64,000 nucleotides of DNA from an uncultured Prevotella sp. (GTDB lineage Bacteria; Bacteroidota; Bacteroidia; Bacteroidales; Bacteroidaceae): positions 47,745 to 111,744 of the forward strand of contig CALUGQ010000033.1 of the NCBI GenBank assembly GCA_944320235.1. Reading direction: 5' to 3'. Shown in pieces: positions 45,971-56,573 of this stretch. Within the stretch, counting starts at the first letter, position 1; every line of letters begins with the position of its first letter. The position numbers were made by a program, and so were the translations under genes. The notes under the pieces are model-generated. The model did not search any database. It worked only from the letters and a program-made list of their open reading frames with translations, and was not told the origin of the DNA.

Positions 45971-47830
45971 ATGTTGAAAAGCGAAGAAAGACTCTTTACA
46001 GAGTTTGAGGTTCCGTCAACTCAAGAGTGGCTTGACAAAATTCAAGCAGACTTGAAAGGAGCGGACTTCAACAAGAAATTGGTATGGAGAACCAATGAAG
46101 GTTTTTCTGTACCACCATTTTACCGCAGGGAAGATGTGCAAAAGCTAAAAACACCAGAAGCGTTGCCAGGTGAGTTCCCGTTTGTCCGTGGAAACAAAAA
46201 GGACAACAATGTGTGGTTTGTGCGTCAAAACATCAATGTTGAAGATGCTAAAGCTGGAAATGCGAAAGCACTCGACATTTTGAATAAAGGCGTCGATTCT
46301 CTTGGATTTCATTTTTGTGGCGATTGTGTCAATGCGGAGTTCGTTGAGACATTGCTTGAAGGAATACATTGTGAGTGCGTGGAACTCAACTTCAGTACTT
46401 GCAAACGGCGTTCTCTTGCACTAGCCAAAATTCTTGTTGAGTATTTTAAAAAGAAAGGTTATGACAACGCGAAGATTGTCGGCTCAATAGATTGGGATCC
46501 AATTGAAAAGATTGTAACGAAAGGAAAAGATGTCACCCAGCTGCTTTCGTTGGCTCCCCAAATTGTAGATACACTTAAGGATTATCCTAATTTCCGTTGC
46601 ATAGCAGTAAACGCCGATGCGCTCAATAACTCAGGAGCGTATATAGTGCAGGAGCTTGGCTATGCCTTGGCATGGGGTAATGAGTATCTGTCTGAGTTGG
46701 TTGATGCCGGTGTTGACCCCGTTTTGGCTGCAAGCAAAATCAAGTTCAACATGGGAATCACGGAGAACTATTTCATGGAGATTGCAAAGTTCCGGGCCGC
46801 ACGTTTGCTGTGGGCGGAGATTGTCAAACAATATGAGCCTAAGTGCGATTGTGCTTGCATGATGTGCGTGAATGCCACTACTACGACATATAATATGACC
46901 ATGTTTGACAGCTATGTGAATCTGCTTCGTACTCAGACTGAGACAATGAGCGCAGCATTGGGAGGTGTTCACTCCATTGTTGTCAAACCGTTTGATGCCG
47001 TTTATGAGCAGCCGACGGAATTCTCTGAGCGTATAGCCCGCAACCAACAACTGTTACTAAAGGAAGAGAGCCATTTCGACAAAGTTGTAGATCCTGCAGC
47101 AGGTTCGTATTTCATTGAAGAACTGACCACATCACTCGCCGAAGCCGCATGGAAACTATTCCTGAAAATAGAGGACGAAGGCGGTTACCTGGAGGCAGTA
47201 AAAAAAGGCACAGTACAGGATGACATAAATGCAACAAACAATAAACGTCATGATGATGCAGCCAAGCGTAAAGAGTTTATTCTTGGTACAAATCAGTTCC
47301 CCAACTTCATCGAGACTTCAGACGGTAAGTCACCGTTGACTTGTGCTTGTAAGTGTGGTTCAAAGAATGAAGAATCCACTTTTAAAGTAATTAATTCCAG
47401 CCGTCTTGCAGCAGATTACGAAGAGCTTCGTATGCAAACCGAGCATAGCGGAAAAGTACCAACAGCATTTATGTTGACTATTGGCAACCTGGCCATGCGA
47501 CAAGCACGTGCACAATTCAGTTCTAACTTCCTGGCGTGTGCTGGATATAAGATTATTGACAATCTCGGCTTTGACACGGTTGAAGAAGGTGTTGACGCAG
47601 CATTGAAGGCTGGTGCCAATATCGTGGTGCTTTGTTCAAGTGATGATGAGTATGCCAACTATGCTGTTCCGGCATACAATTATTTGGCTGGGCGTGCAAT
47701 GTTCATCGTGGCCGGAGCACCAGCATGTATGGATGACCTAAAGGCCGCCGGAATAGAGAACTTCATTCACGTAAGGTGCAATGTTCTAGAAACGCTCAAA
47801 GAATATAACACCAAATTGGGAATCAAATAA
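45971..47830 (+). CDS. mutA: Methylmalonyl-CoA mutase small subunit
   Basis: 619 residues. The TIM-barrel half (about 1-430: [82 protein letters not shown]) and a cobalamin-domain remnant (480-619) that lacks the DxHxxG motif identify the non-catalytic small subunit. Together with MutB it interconverts succinyl-CoA and (R)-methylmalonyl-CoA on the way to propionate. mutB starts 11 bp downstream. Confidence 0.95.
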   Translation: MLKSEERLFTEFEVPSTQEWLDKIQADLKGADFNKKLVWRTNEGFSVPPFYRREDVQKLKTPEALPGEFPFVRGNKKDNNVWFVRQNINVEDAKAGNAKALDILNKGVDSLGFHFCGDCVNAEFVETLLEGIHCECVELNFSTCKRRSLALAKILVEYFKKKGYDNAKIVGSIDWDPIEKIVTKGKDVTQLLSLAPQIVDTLKDYPNFRCIAVNADALNNSGAYIVQELGYALAWGNEYLSELVDAGVDPVLAASKIKFNMGITENYFMEIAKFRAARLLWAEIVKQYEPKCDCACMMCVNATTTTYNMTMFDSYVNLLRTQTETMSAALGGVHSIVVKPFDAVYEQPTEFSERIARNQQLLLKEESHFDKVVDPAAGSYFIEELTTSLAEAAWKLFLKIEDEGGYLEAVKKGTVQDDINATNNKRHDDAAKRKEFILGTNQFPNFIETSDGKSPLTCACKCGSKNEESTFKVINSSRLAADYEELRMQTEHSGKVPTAFMLTIGNLAMRQARAQFSSNFLACAGYKIIDNLGFDTVEEGVDAALKAGANIVVLCSSDDEYANYAVPAYNYLAGRAMFIVAGAPACMDDLKAAGIENFIHVRCNVLETLKEYNTKLGIK

Positions 47831-47841
47831 CCACGGAAGTC

Positions 47842-49989
47842 ATGAGAAAGAATTTTAAAGATGTAGATATATTTGCTGGAATAAAGGCTGCCAATGGCGC
47901 CGACTGGCAGAAGGCTAACGGCATAATTCCCAATTGGAAAACGCCGGAGCACATAGAAGTGAAGCCTGTATATACAAAAGAAGATCTTGAGGGTATGGAG
48001 CATCTCGATTTCGTTGCAGGCATACCGCCGTTCTTGCGGGGGCCTTATTCGATGATGTATCCTTTCCGCCCATGGACAATCCGCCAGTACGCAGGCTTCT
48101 CAACTGCCGAGGAGTCAAACGCATTCTATCGTCGCAATCTTGCATCTGGCCAGAAAGGTTTGTCTGTTGCCTTCGACCTTCCAACCCATCGTGGTTACGA
48201 CCCTGACAACGAGCGTGTTGTTGGGGATGTAGGCAAGGCCGGTGTGTCTATCTGCAATGAAGAGAACATGAAAGTGCTATTTGATGGCATACCCCTTAAT
48301 AAAATGTCTGTGTCGATGACTATGAACGGTGCGGTGTTGCCCGTTCTAGCTTTCTATATCGTGGCAGGACTTGAGCAAGGAGCAAAGCTTGAAGAAATGG
48401 CCGGAACTATTCAGAATGACATTCTGAAAGAATTCATGGTTCGCAATACTTACATATATCCACCGGCCTTCTCGATGAAAATCATCGCAGATATCTTTGA
48501 GTTTACATCGCAGAACATGCCCAAGTTTAACTCAATTTCCATTTCTGGCTATCATATGCAGGAAGCAGGTGCTACTGCAGACATTGAGCTTGCTTACACT
48601 CTGGCTGATGGTATGGAGTACATTCGTGCTGGCGTAAATGCAGGAATTGACATTGACGCTTTTGCTCCGCGTCTGTCATTTTTCTGGGCTATCGGTGTTA
48701 ACCACTTCATGGAGATAGCTAAAATGCGTGCCGCCCGTGTGCTTTGGGCAAAGATAGTTAAAAGCTTCGGTGCCAAGAACCCGAAGTCAATGGCATTGCG
48801 CACCCACTCACAGACATCTGGGTGGTCACTAACAGAACAGGATCCATACAATAACGTTGGCCGAACTTGTATCGAAGCCATGGCTGCCGTGCTCGGCCAT
48901 ACTCAGTCGCTTCACACCAATGCGCTTGATGAAGCCATCGCCCTGCCTACTGACTTTTCAGCCCGCATCGCTCGCAACACTCAAATTTACATACAAAACG
49001 AGACTAAAGTGTGTAAGCACATCGACCCATGGGCTGGCTCATATTATGTTGAGTCGCTCACCAACGAGCTTATACATAAGGCATGGGAGCACATACAGGA
49101 AATCGAGAAACTTGGCGGCATGGCCAAGGCTATTGAGACTGGTGTGCCAAAGATGCGCATAGAAGAAGCTGCTGCTCGTACTCAAGCCCGCATTGACAGT
49201 GGGGTGCAGGTAATTGTTGGTACTAACAAATATCGACTAGACCATGAAGACCCAATCGACATTCTTGAAGTCGACAACACAGCAGTGCGTAAGCAACAGG
49301 AAGAATCACTAGCCAAGATACGCGCTACTCGTGACAATGACGCTTGCAAGAAAGCTTTGGCAGGACTTACAGAGTGCGTCCGCACTGGTAAGGGAAATCT
49401 GTTGGCCCATGCCATTGAGTGTGCAAGGCTGCGTTGTACCTTAGGTGAAATCAGTGATGCCTGCGAGGAGGTCGTAGGCCGTTATAAAGCAGTAATAAGA
49501 ACAATTTCAGGCGTGTATTCATCAGAAAGCAAAAACGACAAGGACTTCGAGGTGGCTTGTCAGCTCACCGAAGAGTTTGCTAAGCGGGAAGGCCGTCGTC
49601 CGCGCATCTTTGTGGCCAAAATGGGGCAGGACGGTCATGATCGTGGTGCCAAGGTTGTCGCCACGGGTTATGCTGACTGCGGCTTTGATGTTGATATGGG
49701 ACCATTGTTCCAGACACCGGCAGAGGCTGCGCGTGAGGCGGTAGAGAATGATGTGCATGTTGTTGGCGTGTCATCATTGGCCGCTGGCCATAAAACGCTC
49801 ATTCCGCAACTCATTGGTGAGCTTAAGAAACTTGGGCGTGATGACATCATGGTCATAGCTGGCGGTGTTATTCCTGCGCAGGACTATGATTTCCTTTACA
49901 AGGCAGGTGTGGCGGCCATCTTTGGACCGGGAACGTCAGTTGCCAAGGCTGCTGTAGAAATTATGAAGATATTGCTTGACGAAGATTAA
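47842..49989 (+). CDS. mutB: Methylmalonyl-CoA mutase large (catalytic) subunit
   Basis: 715 residues. The N-terminal TIM barrel holds substrate and radical residues ([73 protein letters not shown]). The C-terminal domain binds adenosylcobalamin through the DxHxxG motif in [31 protein letters not shown], with GVSSLAAGH and [12 protein letters not shown] after it. It has GGAAG ahead of the ATG. A strong terminator follows at 50011-50049. No MCM epimerase gene or MeaB chaperone lies in the window. Confidence 0.97.
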   Translation: MRKNFKDVDIFAGIKAANGADWQKANGIIPNWKTPEHIEVKPVYTKEDLEGMEHLDFVAGIPPFLRGPYSMMYPFRPWTIRQYAGFSTAEESNAFYRRNLASGQKGLSVAFDLPTHRGYDPDNERVVGDVGKAGVSICNEENMKVLFDGIPLNKMSVSMTMNGAVLPVLAFYIVAGLEQGAKLEEMAGTIQNDILKEFMVRNTYIYPPAFSMKIIADIFEFTSQNMPKFNSISISGYHMQEAGATADIELAYTLADGMEYIRAGVNAGIDIDAFAPRLSFFWAIGVNHFMEIAKMRAARVLWAKIVKSFGAKNPKSMALRTHSQTSGWSLTEQDPYNNVGRTCIEAMAAVLGHTQSLHTNALDEAIALPTDFSARIARNTQIYIQNETKVCKHIDPWAGSYYVESLTNELIHKAWEHIQEIEKLGGMAKAIETGVPKMRIEEAAARTQARIDSGVQVIVGTNKYRLDHEDPIDILEVDNTAVRKQQEESLAKIRATRDNDACKKALAGLTECVRTGKGNLLAHAIECARLRCTLGEISDACEEVVGRYKAVIRTISGVYSSESKNDKDFEVACQLTEEFAKREGRRPRIFVAKMGQDGHDRGAKVVATGYADCGFDVDMGPLFQTPAEAAREAVENDVHVVGVSSLAAGHKTLIPQLIGELKKLGRDDIMVIAGGVIPAQDYDFLYKAGVAAIFGPGTSVAKAAVEIMKILLDED

Positions 49990-50010
49990 GCCAGGTAATT
50001 GATATGTCTA

Positions 50011-50049
50011 AAAAACGTGGCTGTGTTCATTTTGCACAGCCACGTTTTT
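50011..50049 (+). terminator. Intrinsic terminator after mutB
   Basis: AAAAACGTGGCTGTG (50011-50025) and CACAGCCACGTTTTT (50035-50049) form a 15-bp stem with a nine-base loop and end in T5. Confidence 0.9.
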
Positions 50050-50201
50050 CATAAATAATGTTGAAGATAATTGGAACAAACTGTTTTGAAAATTGCAGAT
50101 TGCTTTTGATATAACACGAGGGGCATCAATTTTACTGCCATATATTGCAGTTGTGCTGCGACTGGGCCGAAGCTGAATGTCAAATGTGCTGTTTCGAGAT
50201 G

Positions 50202-50240
50202 CAATACGACCCGTTTGGGAACTTAAAACGGGTCGTATTG
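50202..50240. repeat. Perfect 15-bp-arm inverted repeat, possible MITE relic
   Basis: CAATACGACCCGTTT (50202-50216) and AAACGGGTCGTATTG (50226-50240) with a nine-base loop, no T-run. It lies in a 433-bp gap between mutB and ispE that has no gene. The flanks TGCTGTTTC (50188) and CCCTGTTCCGCC (50252) resemble segments of MITE-like copy D read in the A orientation, so this may be the remains of one more, heavily eroded copy. Confidence 0.5.
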
Positions 50241-50422
50241 AAATGCAAAAGCCCTGTTCCGCCAATGTCTTGGCTGTTAAGGTGCTGGACTGTATGCTTG
50301 GTATTGTTTATTTTAACTTAAAAATGTCAATGATTGACGGTCGGCGCAAGAATCACCTTGATCTTTGATGGCTATAATAATTGCATTATCATGACGTTTG
50401 GTCTTGATACTTAGTGCAGTTG

Positions 50423-51250
50423 TTATAAAACACAAGTATGAGTAAAGGCATCGCCAAACAGTCCTTCCATGTTTATTGCTGAGTGAAAAAGCCCGTACAC
50501 GCTACTTCCACTTCCACTCATTGAGGCGTATGTCGCCCCGATGTCATATAGTTTCTGTTTGATGCTTCCTATCTCCGGGTGCATTGCAAAAACACTTTCT
50601 TCAAAATCATTGTTCAAATGCCCACGCCATGTTTCAACAGGTCGCTTTATTATTTCACGGCATTTTATCTTTGTTCGGCATGGTTTTATGCATGAGAAAG
50701 CCTCTTTGGTTGAAACTGGTATCTTAGGGCATACTACTGCGAGTGTCCATCCATGCAGGTCAATTTCTATTGGTTCAAGTTTCTCGCCTATGCCTTCTGC
50801 ATATTGTGGCGTGCCAAGGATGAAGAATGGGCAATCTGCCCCTAATTTCATTGCAAAATCTATCATTTCTTCATTGCTCATCCCCAGATTGAACATATTA
50901 TTGAGAAGTTTTATCATTGAGGCGCAATCACTTGAACCGCCTCCCATGCCAGCTTGCATGGGTATGCCCTTGAATAGGTGGGCGTGGATACGAGGCAGAG
51001 GGAATCTTTCGCTCAGTAGTTTGTAGGCACGGACAATAAGGTTGTCTTGTTCGCAGCCGCCAATTTCCATATTTGTCACTTTAAGGTCGCATCTAACTGT
51101 AGATGGGAATTTGTCGTCCATGAGTTGTATTTCAAGTGCGTCGGTGATAGGAACCGGATAAAACACTGTTTCCAGATTGTGATACCCATCACTGCGCTTG
51201 CTGACGATATTTAATCCGAGGTTAATTTTGGCTATAGGAAAGTCTATCAT
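50423..51250 (-). CDS. ispE: 4-diphosphocytidyl-2-C-methyl-D-erythritol kinase
   Basis: 275 residues from the ATG at 51248-51250; the frame is open 50 codons further but the extension is not like IspE and contains the -7 element TACCTTTG (minus strand, 51388-51395). A GHMP kinase of the MEP isoprenoid pathway: PIAKINLGLNIVSKRSDGYHNLETVFYP at the N-terminus, the ATP loop PMQAGMGGGSSDCASMIK, and a C-terminal YASMSGSGSSVYGLF. It phosphorylates CDP-methylerythritol. It stands 299 bp downstream of the TetR gene on the same strand. Confidence 0.94.
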   Translation of the reverse strand: MIDFPIAKINLGLNIVSKRSDGYHNLETVFYPVPITDALEIQLMDDKFPSTVRCDLKVTNMEIGGCEQDNLIVRAYKLLSERFPLPRIHAHLFKGIPMQAGMGGGSSDCASMIKLLNNMFNLGMSNEEMIDFAMKLGADCPFFILGTPQYAEGIGEKLEPIEIDLHGWTLAVVCPKIPVSTKEAFSCIKPCRTKIKCREIIKRPVETWRGHLNNDFEESVFAMHPEIGSIKQKLYDIGATYASMSGSGSSVYGLFHSAINMEGLFGDAFTHTCVL

Positions 51251-51549
51251 ATTTTGTCGTGTTTCGTGTTTTGTTATGTTTGATTGCCAATCAGTATCTT
51301 CATTGTATGAAGTTGCATGATAGATGTATCTTGAACTATATGAATATGATACAAACAGGCATGAATACTTCTCATTATTATTTTCTGCAAAGGTAAGCAA
51401 AAAACGTGATACCAGTTAGTTTGTGATGAATGTTTGTTCTTTCTTAGTTATAATATATTTCCTGACACATAAGTCCATAAATATGGACGAGTAACATTAA
51501 CGCTGCAAATTTTTCCTATTTTGGGAAGCTATAGTACATATCGAAACTA

Positions 51550-52173
51550 TTATATTGTCAATGTTCGTTCTACAGCAGATACTATATACGCTTTCCATTC
51601 GGCAAGCATATCGTCGAAGCATTCTCCTTCTGCAACAAATAGGTTATTGCACAAATTGCAGGTGGCAAACGGTATTATAAGCATTGAATAGAATGTCATG
51701 AAAAGATAGCGCATCGGCACTTGGCGCAATTTTCCGGAGTCCATCTCATCTTGAAGCCCTTTCCTTATTGAGTCCATGTAGGTTTGCAACCCAAGCTCCC
51801 GAGCTGTGCGAACAACGTTGTCGTAATCGCGGTCTATCTCCTTGACAATAAATAGCGGCAAGCGAGGATTCTCCTTGAATACTTCATAATAGGCATCGAT
51901 GACAAGTTGCACCCGCTTGCCGATGGGTATATCGGAACGCAAGATGATGTCTTTGACGCGTGGCACAAGTGCACCGACTATGCTGCCGAAAACGGCACCA
52001 AACATACGTTCTTTCGTTCGGAAATAATAGTGCAGGGTAGGACGGTTAATGCCTGCGCGCACGGCAATGTCGCTCATGCTTGTTTCGCTGTACCCCCGGT
52101 TGAGAAATGTTTCTCTGGCGGCTTCTATTATCTTCTGTTCAAGGTTGCCTGTATTGTGGTTTGCTGTGGCCAT
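51550..52173 (-). CDS. TetR-family transcriptional repressor
   Basis: 207 residues. The N-terminal DNA-binding domain is clear (QKIIEAARETFLNRGYSETSMSDIAVRAGINRPTLHYYFRTKERMFGAVF), followed by a helical ligand-binding domain. It is encoded 7 bp after the stop of the 1396-residue activase gene on the same strand, so the two form an operon. The perfect 18-bp-arm palindrome directly before that operon (56384-56423) is a good operator candidate, which would make the regulator repress its own transcript. The inducer is unknown; a CoA thioester is a guess from the neighbour. Confidence 0.88.
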   Translation of the reverse strand: MATANHNTGNLEQKIIEAARETFLNRGYSETSMSDIAVRAGINRPTLHYYFRTKERMFGAVFGSIVGALVPRVKDIILRSDIPIGKRVQLVIDAYYEVFKENPRLPLFIVKEIDRDYDNVVRTARELGLQTYMDSIRKGLQDEMDSGKLRQVPMRYLFMTFYSMLIIPFATCNLCNNLFVAEGECFDDMLAEWKAYIVSAVERTLTI

Positions 52174-52180
52174 TGCTATG

Positions 52181-55100
52181 TTAGTTTTTAAGATTGTCTA
52201 TAAAGAGAAGTACACGGTTGCGAACGTTGACGTCGCTAACGCCACTGTCAAAATCGAGTGACAGGATGTTGAGATGCGGGTAAATCTGCTTGATTCGTCT
52301 TTCAATGCCCTTAGATACTATATGATTGGCAATGCACCCAAACGGTTGTAGGCTCACCACATGGGTTACACCTCGCTTTGCCATGGACATGATTTCTCCT
52401 GGTAACAACCAGCCTTCACCAAATTGAGCACAGAGCGAAATGACATTTTTAGCTTCGTCTGCTTCATCGAAAATGTCTTCAATTGGGGTGAAATAACGGA
52501 AATGACTGCCAATGGCATTTGCCCGGCGAATGTGTTTTTTTACGATTTTATATGCTAAATGTATCAATGGACCTGGCACACGGCTGCGTTCAAGGCAGTT
52601 TTCCGCATTTACTTTCACATTAACGAATGCCTGCATGAAAAAGTCTGTAAGCATTGGTGGTATGACCTCTATGCCTTGTTCGGTAAGCCAGGTCGTCAAG
52701 TCTTTTTGTGCGAAAGGGTTGAACTTTAAGAATATCTCGCCTACTACTCCGACACGTGGGGCGGAATAATCGCTGACGATGTTGTCAAAAGCCTCTGCTG
52801 CGCTGTGCAGACATTGCCACAGTATAGATGTGTCATTGGCATCAATGGCTTTCACTGCTTCTGCCAAATAATGGTCACGCAAATGTGCAGCCAGGCCGGG
52901 TTCCTTTTCCCGGATGACAGAGGCATAATAAAATTTTGCTATGCAGTCGCTGTAAAGCAGGGAAACAAGCACTATGCGCAATATTTGAGCCCAATTAATG
53001 TGGAGACCAGGTTGGTTGTTGGTGATGCCGGAGCCAACGGATAACGATATAACAGGAACTTCACCGTAGCCTGCAGCAGTAAGTGCGCGCTTAATTAAAG
53101 ATATATAATTTGACGCACGACATTGTCCACCAGTTTGAGTCATTATCACTGCTGTATCTTCAGGGACATACTTTCCTGACTTAAATGCTTTCATTATGTC
53201 GCCAACAATAAGTGTGGCAGGATAGCATATTTCATTGTTGGCATATTTAAGTCCAAAGTCAGCCGAAACGGTATCGCTCATGGGCAGACTGTCAACATCA
53301 TAGCCGGCACGGCGCATTAGCGACGGAATTAACGGAGATATGAAAGGGGTAAAGAATGGTGCGATTATCTTGCGCCTGCGATCTGCTTTGCTGAAAGGTG
53401 GAGTGCTGATAAACACTTTATTCTCCGCATTACCATGTTCTTGCATGGAGAACTTCATGCTGTCTATTACTGAGCGTACACGCAGTTTTATGGAACCTAG
53501 ATTGTCTATGTCGTCTATTTTCAAGATTGTCAGTGTCTTTCCGTGCAGCTGAAGCAGGTTGCGTATCTCATCAGTGAGAAAAGCGTCAGGGCCGCAACCA
53601 AACGAGGTCATCTGCATGAACTGCACATTCTTGCCTTGCCGTGCAGCCCAGGCTGCAGCCTTGAGTATGCGGTTTGCGAAAGCCCATTGCGACACGAAAT
53701 TCACCTCGCTTACAGTTGTGTCTGTACAGCGAACAATATCCTCTGTGATTACATCAACTCCCATCGAGGCAATCATGTCTGAGAGCTTGTGCTGTATTAG
53801 TTGGTCTGCATGATAGGGGCGGCCGGCAAGCAAAATGACAAGCCTGCGCCCACCATTGTCAGCAAGCACTTTATGGTTATGCTCCATTAATTCACGTCCG
53901 AATTCGCCGTAAACCCGTTCTGCCTCAAAAAAAGCATCTTTGATTTTGTGTCTGTCAATGCCTAAGCCAGCCAGATATGCAACGCATTGACGATAAAGTA
54001 ACTTGCGATCCTTGAAAGTTATGGCGGGAGTGTCAATAGGCACCTTGCCGGCTTGTATGCTTTTCACAACTTCGGAATATCCAGTCACGACGGGGCAATT
54101 GTAACTGTTTTGTCCACCTTCAAGTTTCTCGTATACAACAAATGGCATAAAAATCCGGTCAACCCCTTTTTTCACAAGGTCAGCAACATGGCTGTGTACC
54201 AACTTTGCTGGAAAACAAATGTTGTCAGACATGATCATTCGGGCGCAAGATTCATAGTCATGCAATGTAGACGCCTTAGACAATACCACCTTAAGCCCAC
54301 AACGTGAAAACAGCGTGTGCCAAAACGGATATTCTTCATACATATTTAGGCAGCGAGGTATGCCGACAGTCATGACTGGTGATGGTACACTGATTTCCCG
54401 CCCAAACAATAACGATAATTTATAAGAGTATGCATTGGCCCCTGGCACAACTTTTGCCCCATTGTTCATGAACACACGTTCACAACGATTCCCTGAGTAG
54501 TAGTGGTGGCCATCTGCAAATGTATATGATGTCACAAGGCAGCCATTTTCGCATCCATGGCAATGGAGATTTCTTGTTGTGCAACTTGCGTTCCCAAGTA
54601 AATCGTCAATGGCAATCGTCTTGTTACGCTTTGACATTGCATAAAGCGCACATCCTATTGCGCCCATCAACTCGGGCCGGTCACTGCGTGAAACATTGCA
54701 ACTGGTGAGTTTCTCGAAAGCACGGACTACGGCATCATTTCTCATCGCGCCTCCTTGCACAACGACGTTGGGGCCAAGTTCTTCACTGCCTTTCAATTGT
54801 AATACCTTATAGAGGCAGTTTTTCACAACAGAATATGCCAGGCCAGCAGCGATGTCGCTTACAGTTGCCCCTTCTCGCAAAGCTTGCTTAACCTTTGAAT
54901 TCATAAAGACAGTGCAACGTGTTCCAAGATCGCAGGGCATAGCAGAACTGCACGCAGCAGCGGCGAAATCGGCAGCAGTGTAACCTAAAGATTTCGCAAA
55001 TGTCTCAATGAATGAGCCACATCCAGACGAACAGGCCTCATTTATCTCAATGCGACTAATTACCCCGTCATTTACGAATATGGCTTTCATGTCTTGCCCA

Positions 55101-56371
55101 CCAATATCCAATATAAAAGAAACACTGGGTACAAAGTGTCTGGCAGCTACATAATGCGCCATTGTTTCGATAATGCCGTGGTCAAGGCGAAATGCTGCCT
55201 TAATCAAATCCTCGCCATAACCGGTTGAACAAGAGCCGCAGATTTCCAATTCTGCACCAACTGAGCGGCATTGCTCTGATAGAAGTTCCAACCCGGTTCT
55301 GACAGCGGCAATGGGATTGCCTTCATTGTTATGATAATAACTGAAAATCAACTCTTTGCGGGAGTTGAGTGCTACGATTTTTGTTGTTGTAGAGCCGGAA
55401 TCTATGCCAATAAACACTTCCTCGCGTCCAGCTGTTAGCGGTGCAGCTGCAAGTTTACAAGCATCCATGCGGTGTTGCCATGCAGCATAATCGTCATGTC
55501 CATTGAAAATCGGTGCCAGTCTTCCTTTTGGACACAACTGCTCTTTCATACCAGCGTAAATTCGTTCCGAAATAGATGTCAATGTAAATCTTTCAGATAC
55601 ACCAGCAGCTAATGCTGCCCCATAAGCTGGTAAAAGGTGGCTTCCTGATGGAACTATAATATCATTCTCAGTCAAGCCAAGATAGTCGGCAAAAGCACGG
55701 CGCAGGCTAGGAAGAAAAGTCAGCGGACCTCCGCAAAATAGTACAGTGGGGAATATTTCATGACCGCGTGCAAGGGTTGTTACCACTTGCACGGCTACGG
55801 AGTGCATTACAGATGCTGCAATGTCTTCACGTGAAGTGTTCTTGGCCTGCAAGTTTTGTATGTCTGTCTTGCAAAACACACCGCAGCGTGATGCCATTGG
55901 ATATATACGCTTGGCCCCAGCTGCGAGCGAGTCTAGGCTGGATGTCTCCACGCCAAGCAATAGTGCCATTTGATCCAAGAAAGATCCTGTTCCTCCTGCA
56001 CAGTTGCTGTTCATCCGAAGGTCTGTTGCGTGTCCATCACGCAGAAATACAATCTTGGCATCTTCGCCACCAATGTCAATCATCGTACTTGCCTCTGGAC
56101 ATAACAGGCTGGCAGCTTTAGTTGCCGCCACAACCTCCTGGACAAAAGGCAGTGAGCAACGTTCAGCCACTCCCATACCCACTGACCCTGTGAAACATAT
56201 CGCAGCCTCAGTGCATCCGAAGCGCCTCTCCATTTCGAGCATAAATTCCCTAAGCACTTCACGGGGTTTTGCAAAGTGGCGTTTATAATCGCTATAAAGT
56301 ATATTACCGTTCTCACTCACTGCAACTATCTTTGCTGTGGTTGAGCCAAAATCCAAGCCTATTCTTATCAT
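52181..56371 (-). CDS. Double activase / 2-hydroxyacyl-CoA-dehydratase-like fusion protein
   Basis: 1396 residues. Two ASKHA-type activase domains stand in tandem: the first at about 1-280 (GLDFGSTTAKIVAV, IDIGGEDAKIVFL, NSNCAGGTGSFLDQMA, GVFCKTDIQNL) and the second at about 325-590 (GIDSGSTTTKIVAL, LDIGGQDMKAIF, NEACSSGCGSFIETF, GTRCTVFMNSKVKQ). The Cys in each would bind the shared 4Fe-4S cluster. A DUF2229-type region follows (about 660-900), and the C-terminal part (DNICFPAKLVHSHV; MTQTGGQCRASNYISLIKRAL; FVNVKVNAENCLE) resembles HgdB/HgdC-associated dehydratase-like proteins. The family carries out ATP-driven low-potential electron transfer; the acceptor here is unknown. Anaerobic, oxygen-sensitive. 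Co-transcribed with tetR. Confidence 0.88.
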   Translation of the reverse strand: MIRIGLDFGSTTAKIVAVSENGNILYSDYKRHFAKPREVLREFMLEMERRFGCTEAAICFTGSVGMGVAERCSLPFVQEVVAATKAASLLCPEASTMIDIGGEDAKIVFLRDGHATDLRMNSNCAGGTGSFLDQMALLLGVETSSLDSLAAGAKRIYPMASRCGVFCKTDIQNLQAKNTSREDIAASVMHSVAVQVVTTLARGHEIFPTVLFCGGPLTFLPSLRRAFADYLGLTENDIIVPSGSHLLPAYGAALAAGVSERFTLTSISERIYAGMKEQLCPKGRLAPIFNGHDDYAAWQHRMDACKLAAAPLTAGREEVFIGIDSGSTTTKIVALNSRKELIFSYYHNNEGNPIAAVRTGLELLSEQCRSVGAELEICGSCSTGYGEDLIKAAFRLDHGIIETMAHYVAARHFVPSVSFILDIGGQDMKAIFVNDGVISRIEINEACSSGCGSFIETFAKSLGYTAADFAAAACSSAMPCDLGTRCTVFMNSKVKQALREGATVSDIAAGLAYSVVKNCLYKVLQLKGSEELGPNVVVQGGAMRNDAVVRAFEKLTSCNVSRSDRPELMGAIGCALYAMSKRNKTIAIDDLLGNASCTTRNLHCHGCENGCLVTSYTFADGHHYYSGNRCERVFMNNGAKVVPGANAYSYKLSLLFGREISVPSPVMTVGIPRCLNMYEEYPFWHTLFSRCGLKVVLSKASTLHDYESCARMIMSDNICFPAKLVHSHVADLVKKGVDRIFMPFVVYEKLEGGQNSYNCPVVTGYSEVVKSIQAGKVPIDTPAITFKDRKLLYRQCVAYLAGLGIDRHKIKDAFFEAERVYGEFGRELMEHNHKVLADNGGRRLVILLAGRPYHADQLIQHKLSDMIASMGVDVITEDIVRCTDTTVSEVNFVSQWAFANRILKAAAWAARQGKNVQFMQMTSFGCGPDAFLTDEIRNLLQLHGKTLTILKIDDIDNLGSIKLRVRSVIDSMKFSMQEHGNAENKVFISTPPFSKADRRRKIIAPFFTPFISPLIPSLMRRAGYDVDSLPMSDTVSADFGLKYANNEICYPATLIVGDIMKAFKSGKYVPEDTAVIMTQTGGQCRASNYISLIKRALTAAGYGEVPVISLSVGSGITNNQPGLHINWAQILRIVLVSLLYSDCIAKFYYASVIREKEPGLAAHLRDHYLAEAVKAIDANDTSILWQCLHSAAEAFDNIVSDYSAPRVGVVGEIFLKFNPFAQKDLTTWLTEQGIEVIPPMLTDFFMQAFVNVKVNAENCLERSRVPGPLIHLAYKIVKKHIRRANAIGSHFRYFTPIEDIFDEADEAKNVISLCAQFGEGWLLPGEIMSMAKRGVTHVVSLQPFGCIANHIVSKGIERRIKQIYPHLNILSLDFDSGVSDVNVRNRVLLFIDNLKN

Positions 56372-56383
56372 AAGTAAATTTGT

Positions 56384-56423
56384 CTACCTTAGCGTCTGAC
56401 ATATGTGTCAGACGCTAAGGTAG
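56384..56423 (-). promoter_or_regulatory. Perfect palindrome, probable TetR operator
   Basis: Arms of 18 bases (56384-56401 and 56406-56423, core CCTTAGCGTCTGACA) are perfectly complementary around TATG. The palindrome ends 12 bp before the activase start codon and has no T-run. Its position just upstream of an operon that contains a TetR gene points to an autoregulatory operator; 40 bp could hold two dimers. I found no convincing TAnnTTTG element beside it. Confidence 0.7.
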
Positions 56424-56573
56424 GTAAATTGTTGCAATTACTTTTGTGCGAACTTGATTTTTAACCTTAATTAATTGTATTTATGTGGTGGAACTGGCGT
56501 ATACTATCAATGAAATTGACATCCAGATTATACGTCACATATGCATAAATCGGACTATATCATAATTAAAAGA

